From: Tachinus rufipes
Taxonomy: Eukaryota; Arthropoda; Insecta; Coleoptera; Staphylinidae
Reading direction: 5' to 3'
NCBI GenBank assembly: GCA_963932245.1
Contig: OZ010747.1
Span: 79,725,163-79,789,162, forward strand
DNA length: 64,000 bases
The position numbers and the translations under genes are program-made. A model generated the notes under the pieces. The model had not been told where the DNA came from. It did no database searches and worked only from the letters and a program-made list of their open reading frames with translations. The number at the start of each line of letters is the position of its first letter. Within the stretch, counting starts at the first letter, position 1. This document shows, piece after piece, positions 46,205 through 57,460 of the stretch.

Positions 46205-47960
46205 ATAGTGTAGTTTCCGATGCTTCTACCCATCTTTTTCTTCTTTAGCCTGTTTTTATACACTCTTGGATGTAGGCTTCTTTTAACGTTATCCATGTTT
46301 TTCTGGATTGGGCTGTTTGAATCCAGTTCTTTCCTGCTATTTTTTGTATATCATCTCGTCATCTTGTTGCCGGCTGGCCAACGCTTCTTTTCGTTGTGCT
46401 TGGTCGCCATTCTATGATTCTTTTGGTCTATTTGGTTTCATCTTGCCTTGCCAGGTGGCCCACCCATTTTTACGTTAATTCTGTTATTCTCCTGGTGACG
46501 TCTTTGACTTTTGTTCTGCTTTTGATTTATTTGTTTTTGACGCGGTCTTTGAGGCTGATACCTAGCATCGCTCTTTCCATGGATCTTTGCGTTACGATGA
46601 GTCGGTTTGCGCTTCCTAGCGTCAGGGTTGCGGTTTTTATTTCGTAGGTTGTGACAGGTAGTATGCAGCTGTTGTATACCTTTCTTTTAAGGTTGATTGG
46701 AATAGTTCAAAATTTTAAAATGTAATCTATTTTGCTGAATGCTGCCTAGCTTATTTTCATTCTTCTTGTTATTTTTGCTGTTTGATTTGGTTTGCCCAGT
46801 TTGATATTGTGGCATAGATATGTGTATTCTTCTACTGCCTCTACTGGTTCTCTATTAATGGTTATTCTAGCGTCCTCATTTGTTTTTGTTTTTGTTAGGT
46901 TTATTGTTAGTCCGATTTGTTCTGATTCTGTTTTGAGTTCTTTTAACATGGATTTTAATTTGTCGTTATCATTGCTGATTAGCACAAAGTTGTCTGCGAA
47001 GCAGAGGTTGTTTAGTCGAGTTCCGTTTATATTTATTCCTTTGGTTTCCCAGGCTAGGTTTTTAAATATGTTTTTTAGTGCCACTGTGAAGAGTTTTGGT
47101 GATATGACATTGCCCTGTTTTACTCCTTTCCGGATCTTTATCTTATCTGTTACCATGTCTTTGTCTATGGTTATGTGCATTGTAGCTTTGTAGCTTTATG
47201 GTATATGTGTTCCATGATCCTTGTGTATCGCGAATCGATTTTTGCAACATTCATTGCTTTTATGTCCATGTCTCCACCGAGTCAAAAGCCTTCTCATAGA
47301 CCACAAACGTTAATTTTATAGGGACATTGTACTCTGTGCACTTTACTATCAGACTACGTATCGTCTGGGGGTGGTCGTTTGTGCCGAATCCTTTTCTAAA
47401 CCCTGCCTGCTTGCATGGTCGGTATTGGTTGAGCTTAATCGTCAGGCGGTTTGTTATTATCTTGGATAGCAGTTTGTACATGTGATTTAGAAGGCAAATT
47501 GGTCGGTAGTTGCCGATGTTGTTGGTGTCGCCTTTCTTGAAGATCAGAATTACTTCCGCGTTCAGCCAGGCTTTAGGAACTATTCCCTTGCTTAAGCACT
47601 TGTGTAGTAGGGTGCAGAAGGCTTGTTCTAATGTTGCCCTTCCTATTTTTAGCACTTTTTCAGTAACTCGGTCTTCTCCTGGGGTTTTCCTGTTTTTTAT
47701 TTGTTTTAGCATGGCCCGTAATTCTGTTCTCGTAATCTCTGGTATTTCTTCCGAACCTACGTTACGGATTGTTTATCTACCCTTGTTTGGTTTTGCTATG
47801 TGTCTTGGTACAAATTTTAAATGACGTTTATAGTTTCTTGTTTATTTGCGGTGACTTCTCCGTGTTGGTTCTTGATCCTGTACAATTTCTTCTTTTCTTT
47901 TGATCTATTTGTTCTTAGTATTTATATGTTTGCGTTGTCTTCAAGAACCTTCTGTATAAG
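46205..47960 (-). pseudogene. RTE-like LINE reverse transcriptase and C-terminus, 5' truncated
   Basis: Minus-strand frame 47712-47260 reads KNRKTPGEDRVTEKVLKIG, PKAWLNAEVILIFKKGDTNN, IGNYRPICLLNHMYKLLSKI and CKQAGFRKGFGTNDHPQTIR, ending with FVVYEKAFDSVETWT (motif A; the usual F-V-D is FVV here). The next frame (47180-46746) has KIRKGVKQGNVISPKLFTVA, LNNLCFADNFVLISNDNDKL (catalytic ADD changed to ADN) and EYTYLCHNIKLGKPNQTAKI. The rest to 46205 carries the tail W-x-GHLARQD near 46460 and WITLKEAYIQE near 46280. Both altered aspartates show it is dead. Same family as 32.3 and 35.4 kb. Confidence 0.85.
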
Positions 47961-48416
47961 TTGGGTGTTCTTGACTTAGTCGAGTTTACATGGCTCACAA
48001 TTACCTACCTGTTGTGAGGTGTTTGAGATTGGCAAGCTTGATTTTGCGTTAGCGAAGGGGTTTTGGAGAAGATCTTCAGTTTTCGGGCGTTGAGGTGCAC
48101 GGTCGGTGACGCTTGATTACCACATGACTTAAAATAAAAGTTAATCTTTTAGCATCTGAGCCGGTTGTGAGTATCGAGTTGCACCAAATGTTATAACACG
48201 TCTTAATAGATGACGTGAGTCCGTTTTTGGACGTATTTGTGTTCAAGTGTGCTATTACACAAAATGAGGTTTCCTAACCTTGCATCTCGAGCCAAGTGAT
48301 TTGTTGGTTCTAACGCAGTGAACGTATGGAATATACTGAGCAGCCGCATAACATCTCAGGTTAGTAACAAGAATTCTTATTTAACCATAATATTGAGGGA
48401 TTATATGTTTTTGGCT

Positions 48417-48515
48417 GCTTTAATTGAGAGGCGTTCAATGCCAGTTATTGCTTCAATTGGGAGGCGTTTAATGCCAGTTACTGCTTCAATTGAGAAGCGT
48501 TCAATGCCAGTTATT
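48417..48515 (+). repeat. 33-bp minisatellite, three units
   Basis: Three units of GCTTCAATTGAGAGGCGTTC followed by AATGCCAGTTATT, 2-4 mismatches between units, with a partial fourth. The period is 11 codons; a + frame would read SIERRSMPVIA repeated, but no gene context supports translation. Confidence 0.9.
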
Positions 48516-49054
48516 GTTTCATTGGGAGCTTTTGATACAATTTAATGCCTGGACTAAGATGTGCTTGTCCACCTAATGGGATAGTTGCTGTTGACAAAGT
48601 GGGATTGTGACTTTTTCAAAATTAATGTGTGAAGATTATTCAGTCACTATCGTTTTGGCCATCGCAAGGATTTTCCAATCCAGGTTGAGGTATACAGAAC
48701 CGATCCAACGATAACCCGTGTGGAAGGACGCCAGTCGAGCTCGTCACATCACATCCAAGCAATTTATTTTTTTTAATCTTTCGGGTGTAATGATGAAAAA
48801 CTTTTTATTTGTGTTGCGGTGAAGCTTTCAGCTTTGATTTATTATTTGATGTTATTAGGAGCTGTCGCTCTCAGATTTTTGTGTTGGAGAGTTGCATGTA
48901 CGCGGAACATTTTCAGTTGTAACTTGGGTTTAAAGGGATTTTGATTGTGTCTATTGTGTGTAGGACGGTGAAGCCCTCAGCTTCGAGTCACCTTGCACAT
49001 ATTTAAGTTAGCTGTAACAAAAGTTTTATGCATCTTTTATTTTTAATTTAAAAG

Positions 49055-49168
49055 TTGTGGTTACGACTTTGCTACTAATTATATTATTTGTGTGTGGCTA
49101 CCGCTACGCTTTTAATTATATCATTTGTGTGGCTTCGGCTACGCTTCTTATTATATTATTTTGTACAT
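49055..49168 (+). repeat. About 37-bp tandem repeat, three diverged units
   Basis: Units of the form GTGTGTGGCTACCGCTACGC then TTTTAATTATATCATTT repeat three times inside the possible LTR. Confidence 0.7.
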
Positions 49169-49491
49169 GCGGCAAATAAAATTAAAATTAATCCTAATAA
49201 AGGAACCGCAAATCTCATTTGCGAATCGAGTAGCGCTACGCGACGCCGAGTTTCTGGTTCTAACGGTTTGATCATTGGCAAATTGTGCCAACACGGTTAA
49301 TTTGCTGCCATGCGTTTTGCGGTGTTACCACCTACTTGTTGTAATTACTAAATTATGTAAAGCTATTGGGTAGTGTCCTTTTGTTTTCCTTAGGGGTGTT
49401 TTAACCAATTTATAGGGTTTGAGCTTTTCCCTGCTGAGGCGGTATGGTAAGAGGTAAATACTAGAAAATTTTAAGGTCGTGGAGCATCACA

Positions 49492-51400
49492 TGTCGCCCG
49501 CCTATCTTCACTGAGCTAGGCGGTGCAGTCCTTCCTACATATCAACTCTACCGCCACCACCCTAAGTGATTTGGAAGGAATTAAATGCTACAAATTATGT
49601 TAAGCAACAAACACTAAACCGTCCATCTACCACACCGTGCGTTTACGTCTTATATTAATTTATTGTAGAAACGGTTATTGTCACTTTACTGCGTAAAAGT
49701 TACTGAGACATTTTTTTTATTTTGCTTCAAACTGCTTTTCTCTACTGCGTTGTCTTTGAGATAGTATGGTTTATCTTGTACTCTTTTGTTAGCGCGTTAC
49801 CCACTAATATTTCTTTGTGTTTTTCTATAAATTAAACCTGCTTACAATTACCAAATACAATCTATAAAATTAGCAAATATAGAGTTTCTCTTTAACAGAA
49901 AATCTAACAGGTCAAGAATCTCTAATAACAATACACAATATACTATAATACTAGTCATTTATTTAACAGATTTAGAAAATATTCTCTAATACTAGTGAAT
50001 TTTTAAATGCTTTTTACTAACGTTTTAAACTGTGCATACAACTTGAAGTCCCAACTGGTTTATGTAAGTTTCACAATGTTTTGCAATTATTGAGCAACCC
50101 CAGGACTTCAACTGCTAGTGTACAACATACTTTTAGCTGTTACATATACGGTGTAACTGTCAGATAGTTATCATACAGCTCTAACGCTTTAACTGTTAGT
50201 GTGTAAATAACAATCTTTTATAATTTTTTAAGCATGCTACAGTTGTTAGTAGCTTGATGCTCTTACTGCTAATCTATATATATATATATATATATACTAT
50301 CCATCAACAAATATTATAACAATCTATAACTAGATGTTTTGCCACGCAAATTACACTGTTACAATTGACTTTTTTTTAGTATTTTTTTTGAATTTTAAAA
50401 TAAGTAATTTTAGCGTTTTTGATATAATATTTCTTCTTTTTATTAAGCCTCTAAATGTCTTTTGGTGGCTGGCTTTTTTTATAGACTTTTATGTCAGTTT
50501 ATTCTGTGCTACTCAATTTTTCTTGGGTTTTTTAATTATTTTTTTTGTTATTTTTTTGACTTTTGCAGATAAGTTTTTCTGTTTATCTTTCTAATTTTTG
50601 TCTGGCAACGTATTTATCTAGTTCTACTTGAGTTTGGAAATATGTTCTAAACACATTTTAGTCTGCGGATTTCCTCATTTTTTATGTGGTTTCTAAAGCT
50701 TACTCTGTTCTACGTTTTATTGTTTGGTTTGATCTTGTTTTGTATGTACGCTTCAGAAAGGACAAGTTGTGCTTTTTCTTACGTTTCATAGATTTAGTTT
50801 ATTTTCTAACGTAGTTGACGTAGACAAAAAATGATTTTTTTTAATAAATGGCTTATGTTTTGGGTGACATTGGTGCGGCACTTTTAGTGGTTCAATATTT
50901 TAAACGGTTTTTGTTAAAACAATGGTTGTTTCCGCACTTTATTTTGCGTTTTTTAGATTGATATTAATAGACGTTTTGGTTTAGAACGTAAAGTAAAATG
51001 ACTAAATTGTGCACCGATTTTTTACGACGTGGCAGATATTAGAGCAGTTGGTTGGAGGTTTGAGTGACATTTGAAAGTTAACTGTTTTTTTTTAGGTGGG
51101 TTTAGGTTGGTTTTTGAGTTCAACGGCTTGAGACAAAAATGGCGTTGTTATAGTTGTCTTGCCTACAAAATCTTTGGTTCAATGGATAATATTTTATGGC
51201 TTGGTTTTGTTGGCAAGTTTCTTATCTTTTTTTTTAACTTTCTGTTGGCATTGACACTGTTTTTCCTTCTGTTGCTGTACCTGGTTTTGTGCCAAAATAG
51301 AAAATGTTAATTAAGTTATTAATTCTTCTAAAGCGTTGTATAAGAGAGACCAGGATACTTTATTTACGGTATATATAAAGAATCATTTACATCTACATCA
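49492..51400. other. Unassigned stretch with a (TA)n run
   Basis: Contains a GC-richer patch at 49490-49570 (CGCCCGCCTATCTTCACTGA) and TA repeats at 50273-50299. T/G-rich DNA at 50330-51310 is similar in composition to decayed LINEs but no motif was recognised. Confidence 0.35.
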
Positions 51401-51413
51401 TTATGCACTTAAC

Positions 51414-51436
51414 TAATGATGAATTACAAGCAATAT
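51414..51436 (+). repeat. Direct repeat, left copy
   Basis: 23-bp TAATGATGAATTACAAGCAA + TAT, identical to 52769-52791. The pair brackets the RNase-H LINE tail and its tandem repeats, so it may be a target-site duplication. Confidence 0.8.
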
Positions 51437-51599
51437 GTTTTGTATTTTAACGTTGACTACTAAGGTCATTAGTTATTTATTTTAATAATAGTAACCTCAG
51501 GTTATAGATCTGAGGAGACAAAACAATACATTAAAATTGTTAAGAGAATAAAATAAATAAATAAATACTAAATCTAGTATTACAGTTGCTAAAATTAAA

Positions 51600-51930
51600 A
51601 ACTAAATTGAAAACTAATATCACAAAACCTACTATCACAAAGGACAACAAAGTTGTAAAAGACTTTGATGCCAGTACCTATCCATTATCCTAACCTAATA
51701 TCACAGATGACACTGAAGCTGTAAAAGGCTTTGATGCCAGACCCTAAAAACTAAAGTAATTAAACCTAATATTACAACTTAACCTAATATCACAACCTAA
51801 CTTAATATCACAGATGACATCGATGCTGTAAAATGCTTCGATGCTAGACCTTAAAAACTAACTAAACCTAATATCACAGATTGCACCAAAGTTGTAAAAG
51901 ACTACGATGCTTTAAACAACTCAACAACAC
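51600..51930 (-). repeat. Tandem repeat in a probable LINE 3' UTR
   Basis: Four diverged units with ACCTAATATCACAGATGACA, then CTGTAAAAGGCTTTGATGCC-AGACCCTAAAAACTAA, spaced 90-110 bp. They lie between the ORF2 tail and the left direct repeat. Confidence 0.75.
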
Positions 51931-52029
51931 ATATTGATCAATAAAAATAAATAAAAAAATTAACACCAAAATTATTGCAATACAACTCAAAACTTGGTTA
52001 CACCTGATTGAGGAGTTCTGCGTCTTTCA

Positions 52030-52735
52030 AAAATTGGACGCACCTTCCTATGGACTTCTCTCTATTTAATAATTATTGACCCCACGTTTTTAGAAAGTTC
52101 GAGCCAATTACGGTGGGGAAGGTAGGCTCGGCATTCTTCCAAAATGTGCTTTACCGTTACAGGGTCGTGACATGTTTGGCATGCTGGTTGTTTGTCGCCG
52201 GTCAGGAGATACGAAGAAATCAAGTTGGTATGACCTATGCGCAAGCGAGATAGGGCGACCTCCTCTCTCCTGTTGAGATCTACCGGCAATTTCTATGCCG
52301 TCACGGAGAGCTTGATTTCCTTTAATTTGCTCTTGAAGCCGTTCCATACTCTTTGTCAATCCTCGATGACCTTTGATATGACGTATCCTTTGAGATCATC
52401 GGGTCTTACGGGAATGTTGTCCATAGGATCCGCGACAGCTGCCTGACGGGCGGTTTTATTGGCCAGCTCGTTGTCTTCAATGCCCACATAATCCGCTGTC
52501 CAGACAAAGATAGCTCTCTGTCCAAACCCGGCCAGGCGGAATATCGAAGTTTGCACGAGCTGGACCAGCGGATCAACCGAGTACATAGACTGTATACTCT
52601 GGATGGCACTCCGCGAGTCGGAACAAAGGAAGAACGAAATGTGAAATGACGTCTCACAGTTTAACAGGGCTTTATGCAAAGCATGTAATTCTGCGGTGTA
52701 TACGGAGGCCTCTTTAGGGAGAGACCATTAATGGA
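52030..52735 (-). pseudogene. Jockey-like LINE tail with RNase H domain, 5' truncated
   Basis: Near 52730-52680 the frame reads SLPKEASVYTAELHALHKAL (active-site E). The frame 52679-52356 continues FFLCSDSRSAIQSIQSMYSV (second D), and IFVWTADYVGIEDNELANKT, the fourth block with an N in place of the last catalytic D (usually NELAD). After a frameshift, 52289-52062 gives NRREEVALSRLRIGHTNLIS, the conserved end region, and PACQTCHDPVTVKHILEECR, a C-x2-C-H-C motif. The first catalytic D and all of RT lie beyond the truncation. Antisense to the channel gene. Confidence 0.85.
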
Positions 52736-52768
52736 CCGTACCATCTAAAACATTATTATGTACATAAA

Positions 52769-52791
52769 TAATGATGAATTACAAGCAATAT
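52769..52791 (+). repeat. Direct repeat, right copy
   Basis: Identical to 51414-51436 over 23 bp. The next upstream bases (CATTATTATGTACATAA versus CATTATGCACTTAAC) are also similar. Confidence 0.8.
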
Positions 52792-52929
52792 TACATTACA
52801 TGAAAATATAGAAACAAATATTGAATATTTGACTCTTAAAAGTACATTTTAAAACACAAAATAAATTATTATTATTAGAAAAATTATTTGCAATTCTACA
52901 CATTCTACCAATTGGATTATTAAATCCAT

Positions 52930-54160
52930 AATTGGTAGAATGTATAGATTCTCTAAATAATGGAGACAGTCTAATTTGGCAATTATTGTTGGGTACTTGA
53001 AATGGATGAGTTGCTATTAGTTATTGGCAATCAATCTCAGAATTTTGAACTGAAATAATTTATAGCGGCGGAAGATTATATTGCAATGCAATGAGGTTAA
53101 AATCGTAATTTTTGGATAAAATACAATGGTAAATAAAAAAAAATGTTTTGAATGCGTTCTATATTGCATATATGAATGTTGTAGAATAAGTATCAAACTG
53201 ACAGAGCGTACTCTAAATGAGAGCGTACCAAGGCGCAATGAAGTAGTTTTAGTGTGTTTGGAAATAGTTCAGTTGACATTCTGTACACAAACCCTAACAT
53301 TTTTATTGCACGGTTGCAAAGTTATTTTTGAGTCAGAAACTACGCTCAACTTTTTTATTTGTGTAACATGTTCCAAAACATTATTATCGATAGTGTAGTT
53401 ATACGATACTTTACTTAAAATTCTGTAAACAACAATTTATTAATAAGACACCATGAATGAACAGAATTCAAATCATTTTGCAATCTAATGCAATCATTAA
53501 TAGATGATATTTTTCTATAAGTTTTAACATTATCAGCTAATAAAAGATAAGACAAAGAATTAATAGAATTATCAAGTTCATAAATAAAGAGTAAATACAG
53601 AATTGGTCTACAATGAGATTCTTGAAGAACCCCTGATGGAACAACAATTGGTTGTGATAAAAAGTTAATAATTTTTACACACTGAATACGATTTTCTAAA
53701 AAGTTGAAAAAACCACGCATCAACAGATTTATGAAAACTCAAAATATAAGCTTAGCAATCAAAGTTTTATATTTAACGCAATCAAACGCATTTGAAAAAT
53801 CTGTGTAAATAGAATCAACTTAAACTCTTGATCGAAAGACATTTAGTTGATCATTTTCGTAACAAAGAAGATTTGTAAGAGTAGAACGACCTTCACGATA
53901 CCCATGTTTCTGTTCCACTAAAATGCTTTTGACCATACATTGTATTTGTGTAGTTACAATTTGATCAAATAGCAGACAGATTTATGCAAAGACATAATGT
54001 ATTAAGAGAAGCTTCAAAAAGTAAATCCAATGTTGTAGAAATTGAATAAATACATCGTTTTAACAGCATAGATGAAACACTGTCCGGTCTAGTGCTAAAG
54101 TTACATTTAAGATTCTCAATTCCTTTAAATATATCTAACAGACTAATTGAAAATGCTTTA
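52930..54160 (-). pseudogene. LINE ORF2, RT domain (Jockey/CR1-like), 5' truncated
   Basis: Read from 54160 down: near 53930-53870 LVEQKHGYREGRSTLTNLLC, then near 53810-53780 VDSIYTDFSNAFDCVKYKTL (motif A, D intact). The frame 53723-53415 reads QPIVVPSGVLQESHCRPILY, LLFIYELDNSINSLSYLLLA and DNVKTYRKISSI, so the catalytic pair ADD is changed to ADN. Farther down (53238-53017) the C-terminal part continues with frameshifts. The element ends near 52930. Antisense to the channel gene. Confidence 0.8.
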
Positions 54161-55200
54161 TGTAATACGTTTTATTACTATGTTTTCTGTCACGTTTTTT
54201 ATTTAATCTAACGCAAAAGAAAACTGAATAATTTTTGTTACGTAAATTTTAAAATTCATTTATTTAAAAAAAATTTAATGTATTATTGGCTATTTTTGTA
54301 AAATAATTAAAAAAACAATTTATTTTGATCATTTCTTCTGTAAAATATGTTGGAAAACACAACTGCAGAGAGATGAAAGAAAATTGTTTCGGGCTAAATA
54401 CCGATGCTTTGTCAATAAGGCAGTTCAAGAAGCATGTGGTTTCCATTCAATAGTGACTGCTTAAAAATAATAAAAAAAAGTTTGAGTATTTCTAAGACAA
54501 GCATAGTTACCTAGTTACTAGTCTTAGATTGGCCATTTAGTATACTAATTAATTTAAATAAATATTTTTATAAAATTGTAAGTTTTTGTGAATTTTTCCA
54601 CTTATTTAAAATTTTATATTGGATTTGTTTTATATGAAAATGTTCTCATACAAACTCAAAGTTTTAAGTAAAGTATATAAATGAAAAACTGAATTTTTCC
54701 TTTGATAACTTAAAAAGAATTAATGAAATTTTTATTTAATTAAATCTAAATGTTGCGATGAAATTCTATTTAATTAAAAATATTCCATACGTTTTAAAAT
54801 ATTTTCTAATAAATAAACATGCAGTCAATTCGGGCATGATAGATGAAGGACTTTTTTAATACAGTATGTGATAACATTTATTTTATTCCAATGCACAATT
54901 TTTTTGCTCTCTCTTATCTCCACTCGTTGTTTGTACGCATGCATGGTAATGCGAATTAATCATCCAGTTCTCGGTCATTCTTTAAACTAGTAAGATGTAT
55001 TTAAACTGTTTGTTAATATTATTTTAATAATAATAATAATTAACGTTTTGAGATTAAAAATTAGTGTGTAATGGTTGGATTAGGAAATGTAATGCTGATA
55101 GTTTAAAGGTATTAATAATATTTCTTGCAGTGTTTATTTTTGTTTGCAATAATATAATTTGTACGCATATAATGTTAAAATGTTATTCTTAGCTTAATGT
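54161..55200. other. AT-rich intronic DNA, nothing recognised
   Basis: No coding or transposon signature. Confidence 0.4.
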
Positions 55201-55207
55201 AAATTAA

Positions 55208-55247
55208 CTAACAATAATATATTTTCCTTTATTTGTTTCAGGTAAGC
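55208..55247 (+). promoter_or_regulatory. Candidate recursive-splicing ratchet point
   Basis: CTAAC at 55208-55212 (branch-point consensus) is followed 30 nt later by ATTTTCCTTTATTTGTTTCA and G at 55241, then directly GTAAGC at 55242-55247. A 3' splice site fused to a 5' splice site is the known structure of ratchet points in long Drosophila introns. Splicing the K2P exon to it would recreate ACAG|GTAAGC, the same donor as at 729. It lies on the sense strand, 54.5 kb downstream of the exon, in DNA free of recognised transposons. Confidence 0.55.
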
Positions 55248-55291
55248 TTTATTATGCTTAAGCCATCTATTTCCTGTTATTTGGTATCTGG
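55242..55291 (+). other. Possible 50-nt recursive-splice (cryptic) exon
   Basis: Between the acceptor CAG at 55239-55241 and a second donor GG|GTAAGA (55292-55297) lie 50 nt. If included after the K2P exon (phase 1), the frame would read GKLYYA and stop at TAA (55258-55260 by that phase). So inclusion would truncate the channel, and normal splicing should remove it. Confidence 0.4.
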
Positions 55292-55297
55292 GTAAGA

Positions 55298-56300
55298 ATA
55301 AAATTACTTATGTGTCTGCTACATTTGGCAATTTCAACTTGTAATATTCTGAGTGCAGTTTTTATCATTTCTAACATAATTTGATGTAAATTCTCAATGT
55401 TTCTACAAATATCTACTTTAGCTTACATAGTCTGCTCGGTCAATATATGTTCTATAATTTTACATTGTATGTAATTTCTTGAATCTTGCAAATGTAGTCA
55501 AATATGTAATAATATTTTAAACAAAAAATGAATTATTTATGTTAAAAGCAGTAGAAGCATTTTGTTAATATTTTAGTTTACGACTTTAGATGATATTGGT
55601 GTGATTAGGGGAGATTGTTTTGATTGAGGTTATGCGAAATTGATTGTATAGATATTGATACAGTTTAATTAATCAAAATCTTTACTAATGAAATATATTA
55701 TCATTAAATTGTACCAAATTCCAATTTGATTAGAAGTTATTAGTTATTCTTGATTGTGATTAAGAAGATTGCTTTAAATTAGGATGATAATAAGAATGTT
55801 AAATTGTTTGTATGGATATCAATCAATTATTATTGTTGCCAATAAATTTATTAGTGCAAATTTTAATTAATTTTTAAAGTACGGATTAGAAGTAATTGCT
55901 TGTATACATTTGTTGTTAGATTGTGGTTAGAAAAGATTGCTTTAATTAAAGTTATGACAAATTGATTGTATTGATAATAATCAAGTTTGTAACTTATACT
56001 TTCAGATTAAAAAAATTAAATTAAATTTTTAATTATATCAAAGTTAAACGTTGCATTAGTACTAATTTTGACTAAAATTTAGGTTTTGAAATAATGTGAT
56101 TTTGGTTTGTATCAACTCTGTGGTTGGTATTTCGTATTTACTATCGAGTTGTGGTCTAGTTGTGCGATTGTTAGTTTGCACATAGCAAGTGTTTGCGACG
56201 GCAGTTTTTGATGGTAACGCTACCATTGAAGTAGAACAATAGGATGTTTTCATGCTTTTGTAAGGTGACGTCTGGGTGTTTGGCTAGATAGTTAACCAGT
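55298..56300. other. AT-rich DNA, nothing recognised
   Basis: Motifs such as GAAGATTGCTTTAAATTA and AAAAGATTGCTTTAATTAAA near 55765 and 55930 hint at a diverged duplication of about 165 bp (55660-55830 and 55830-56000). No coding potential. Confidence 0.4.
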
Positions 56301-56821
56301 TTTGAGTAGTCTGTTACTTGATGGCAATAGTTACGTGGTTCTTGACTCGGAGAGTATTAACAGCTTCTGTTATTTTGGGAGCTTGGGTAATATAGTTCTC
56401 CAACGGGAAGTAAGATACGTAATAGACGTTTTCTATGATATCGTCTTTATCTTTTGTAGAGTGATGAACCAATTATACTGTTTTGAGGTTGTTGGAGGTT
56501 GTTGTGGTTTTGTTCATTAGGTATCCAATATGATTTAATGGACGTTGTGGTTGGGGCAAAGATTTTTTTAAATTTTTTTTAGGTACAATTTAAAAAAACT
56601 TTAGTTTAGCTGCGTCTTTTTAGGCTTGGTTGTTTTGCTTTGCAGAGTAGCTCTCTCTGTATTTGTTTGTTTTTACAAGTACAAAGTGAGTCAAAAGCAC
56701 TATGGCGTCTCTCTACTAAGGGTGTTGGATGCGGCCAGTGTAAGTCCAAGCGTAAGTTATTGGTGAAGAGATCCAGTGGGAGTAGTGTTTGTAATGGTGT
56801 TATTTTATAAACAAATTAATG

Positions 56822-57460
56822 TTAGTTTAACACTAAGCCTTGTGTTTTATAGATAACGTTTTTTAGGGTTGATTTTTGCAAGCATTGGGTGTGCTTTTGG
56901 GTGAAGAGAAGTCTGCTGACAAGCAGGTGGGCTTGGCTTTTGCGGCTAGTTCTCAGGTTGAGGTAAACCGGGCAGCCTTTGTAGCTTGAGGTGTGCGGCC
57001 CACTGCACACGGCTCATAAAGCTACATGTCCAGACATTGTGCAATGTCTGCGGTTTTTTACTTGTACTCGATGGTAACGCGTAGTTTGCATAACTCAGTG
57101 GGAGACAGGAACCCTTTGCGTTTAGTTTCTTGAGGAAGTTAAACATATAGCATTGCAAAAGTACATCAGTCTCTTCCTATTTGTGTTGTAGGTAGGGTAC
57201 CACAAGGTTTTGGTGGAGGTTGACAGAGATGTCCTCTTAGTTATTTTTGGGAATAGACTACCTAAGACCCATTGCAGTCGATAGCTTAATGGTATGAGAG
57301 CCTTGCTGAGTCTTGGCGGAGGTGACTTGGCTCATTGCGGCCAGTAGGTTTATCTCAGCAGTATAAGTTGCTGTGGAACTAGCTAGCAAGTTTTTGCGCG
57401 GCGGGGTGTTGTTACCGCAGAGGCCTTGCCTTTTGCAGTTACGTGTTTGCAACAATCTTC
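56822..57460 (-). pseudogene. Jockey-type ORF1 relic, copy B
   Basis: The segment 57175-57455 matches 58700-59080 at nucleotide level (e.g. GGAGGTTGACAGAGATGTCC near 57216 and GAGGTCGACAGAGATGTCTT near 58763). Its minus frame (57455-57258) reads LQTRNCKRQGLCGNN and TAEINLLAAMSQVTSAKTQQ. The frame 57158-56946 continues LKKLNAKGSCLPLSYANYAL. By position it is a C-terminal part of ORF1; the link to Jockey gag rests on copy A. Decayed. Confidence 0.5.

Larger units (their letters stand above)
48189..49491 (-). mobile_element. Possible long terminal repeat (solo LTR plus leader)
   Basis: The segment begins TGTTATAACACGTC and ends GAGCATCACA on +, that is TGT...ACA borders as in LTRs. Directly outside the left border the minus strand reads TTTGGTGCAACTCGATACTC, which starts with TGG like a tRNA primer-binding site. 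This would make it a minus-oriented 5' LTR followed by a short leader (48189 down to about 48000) that is then cut off. No second LTR and no gag-pol were found, so this is a hypothesis. Confidence 0.35.
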
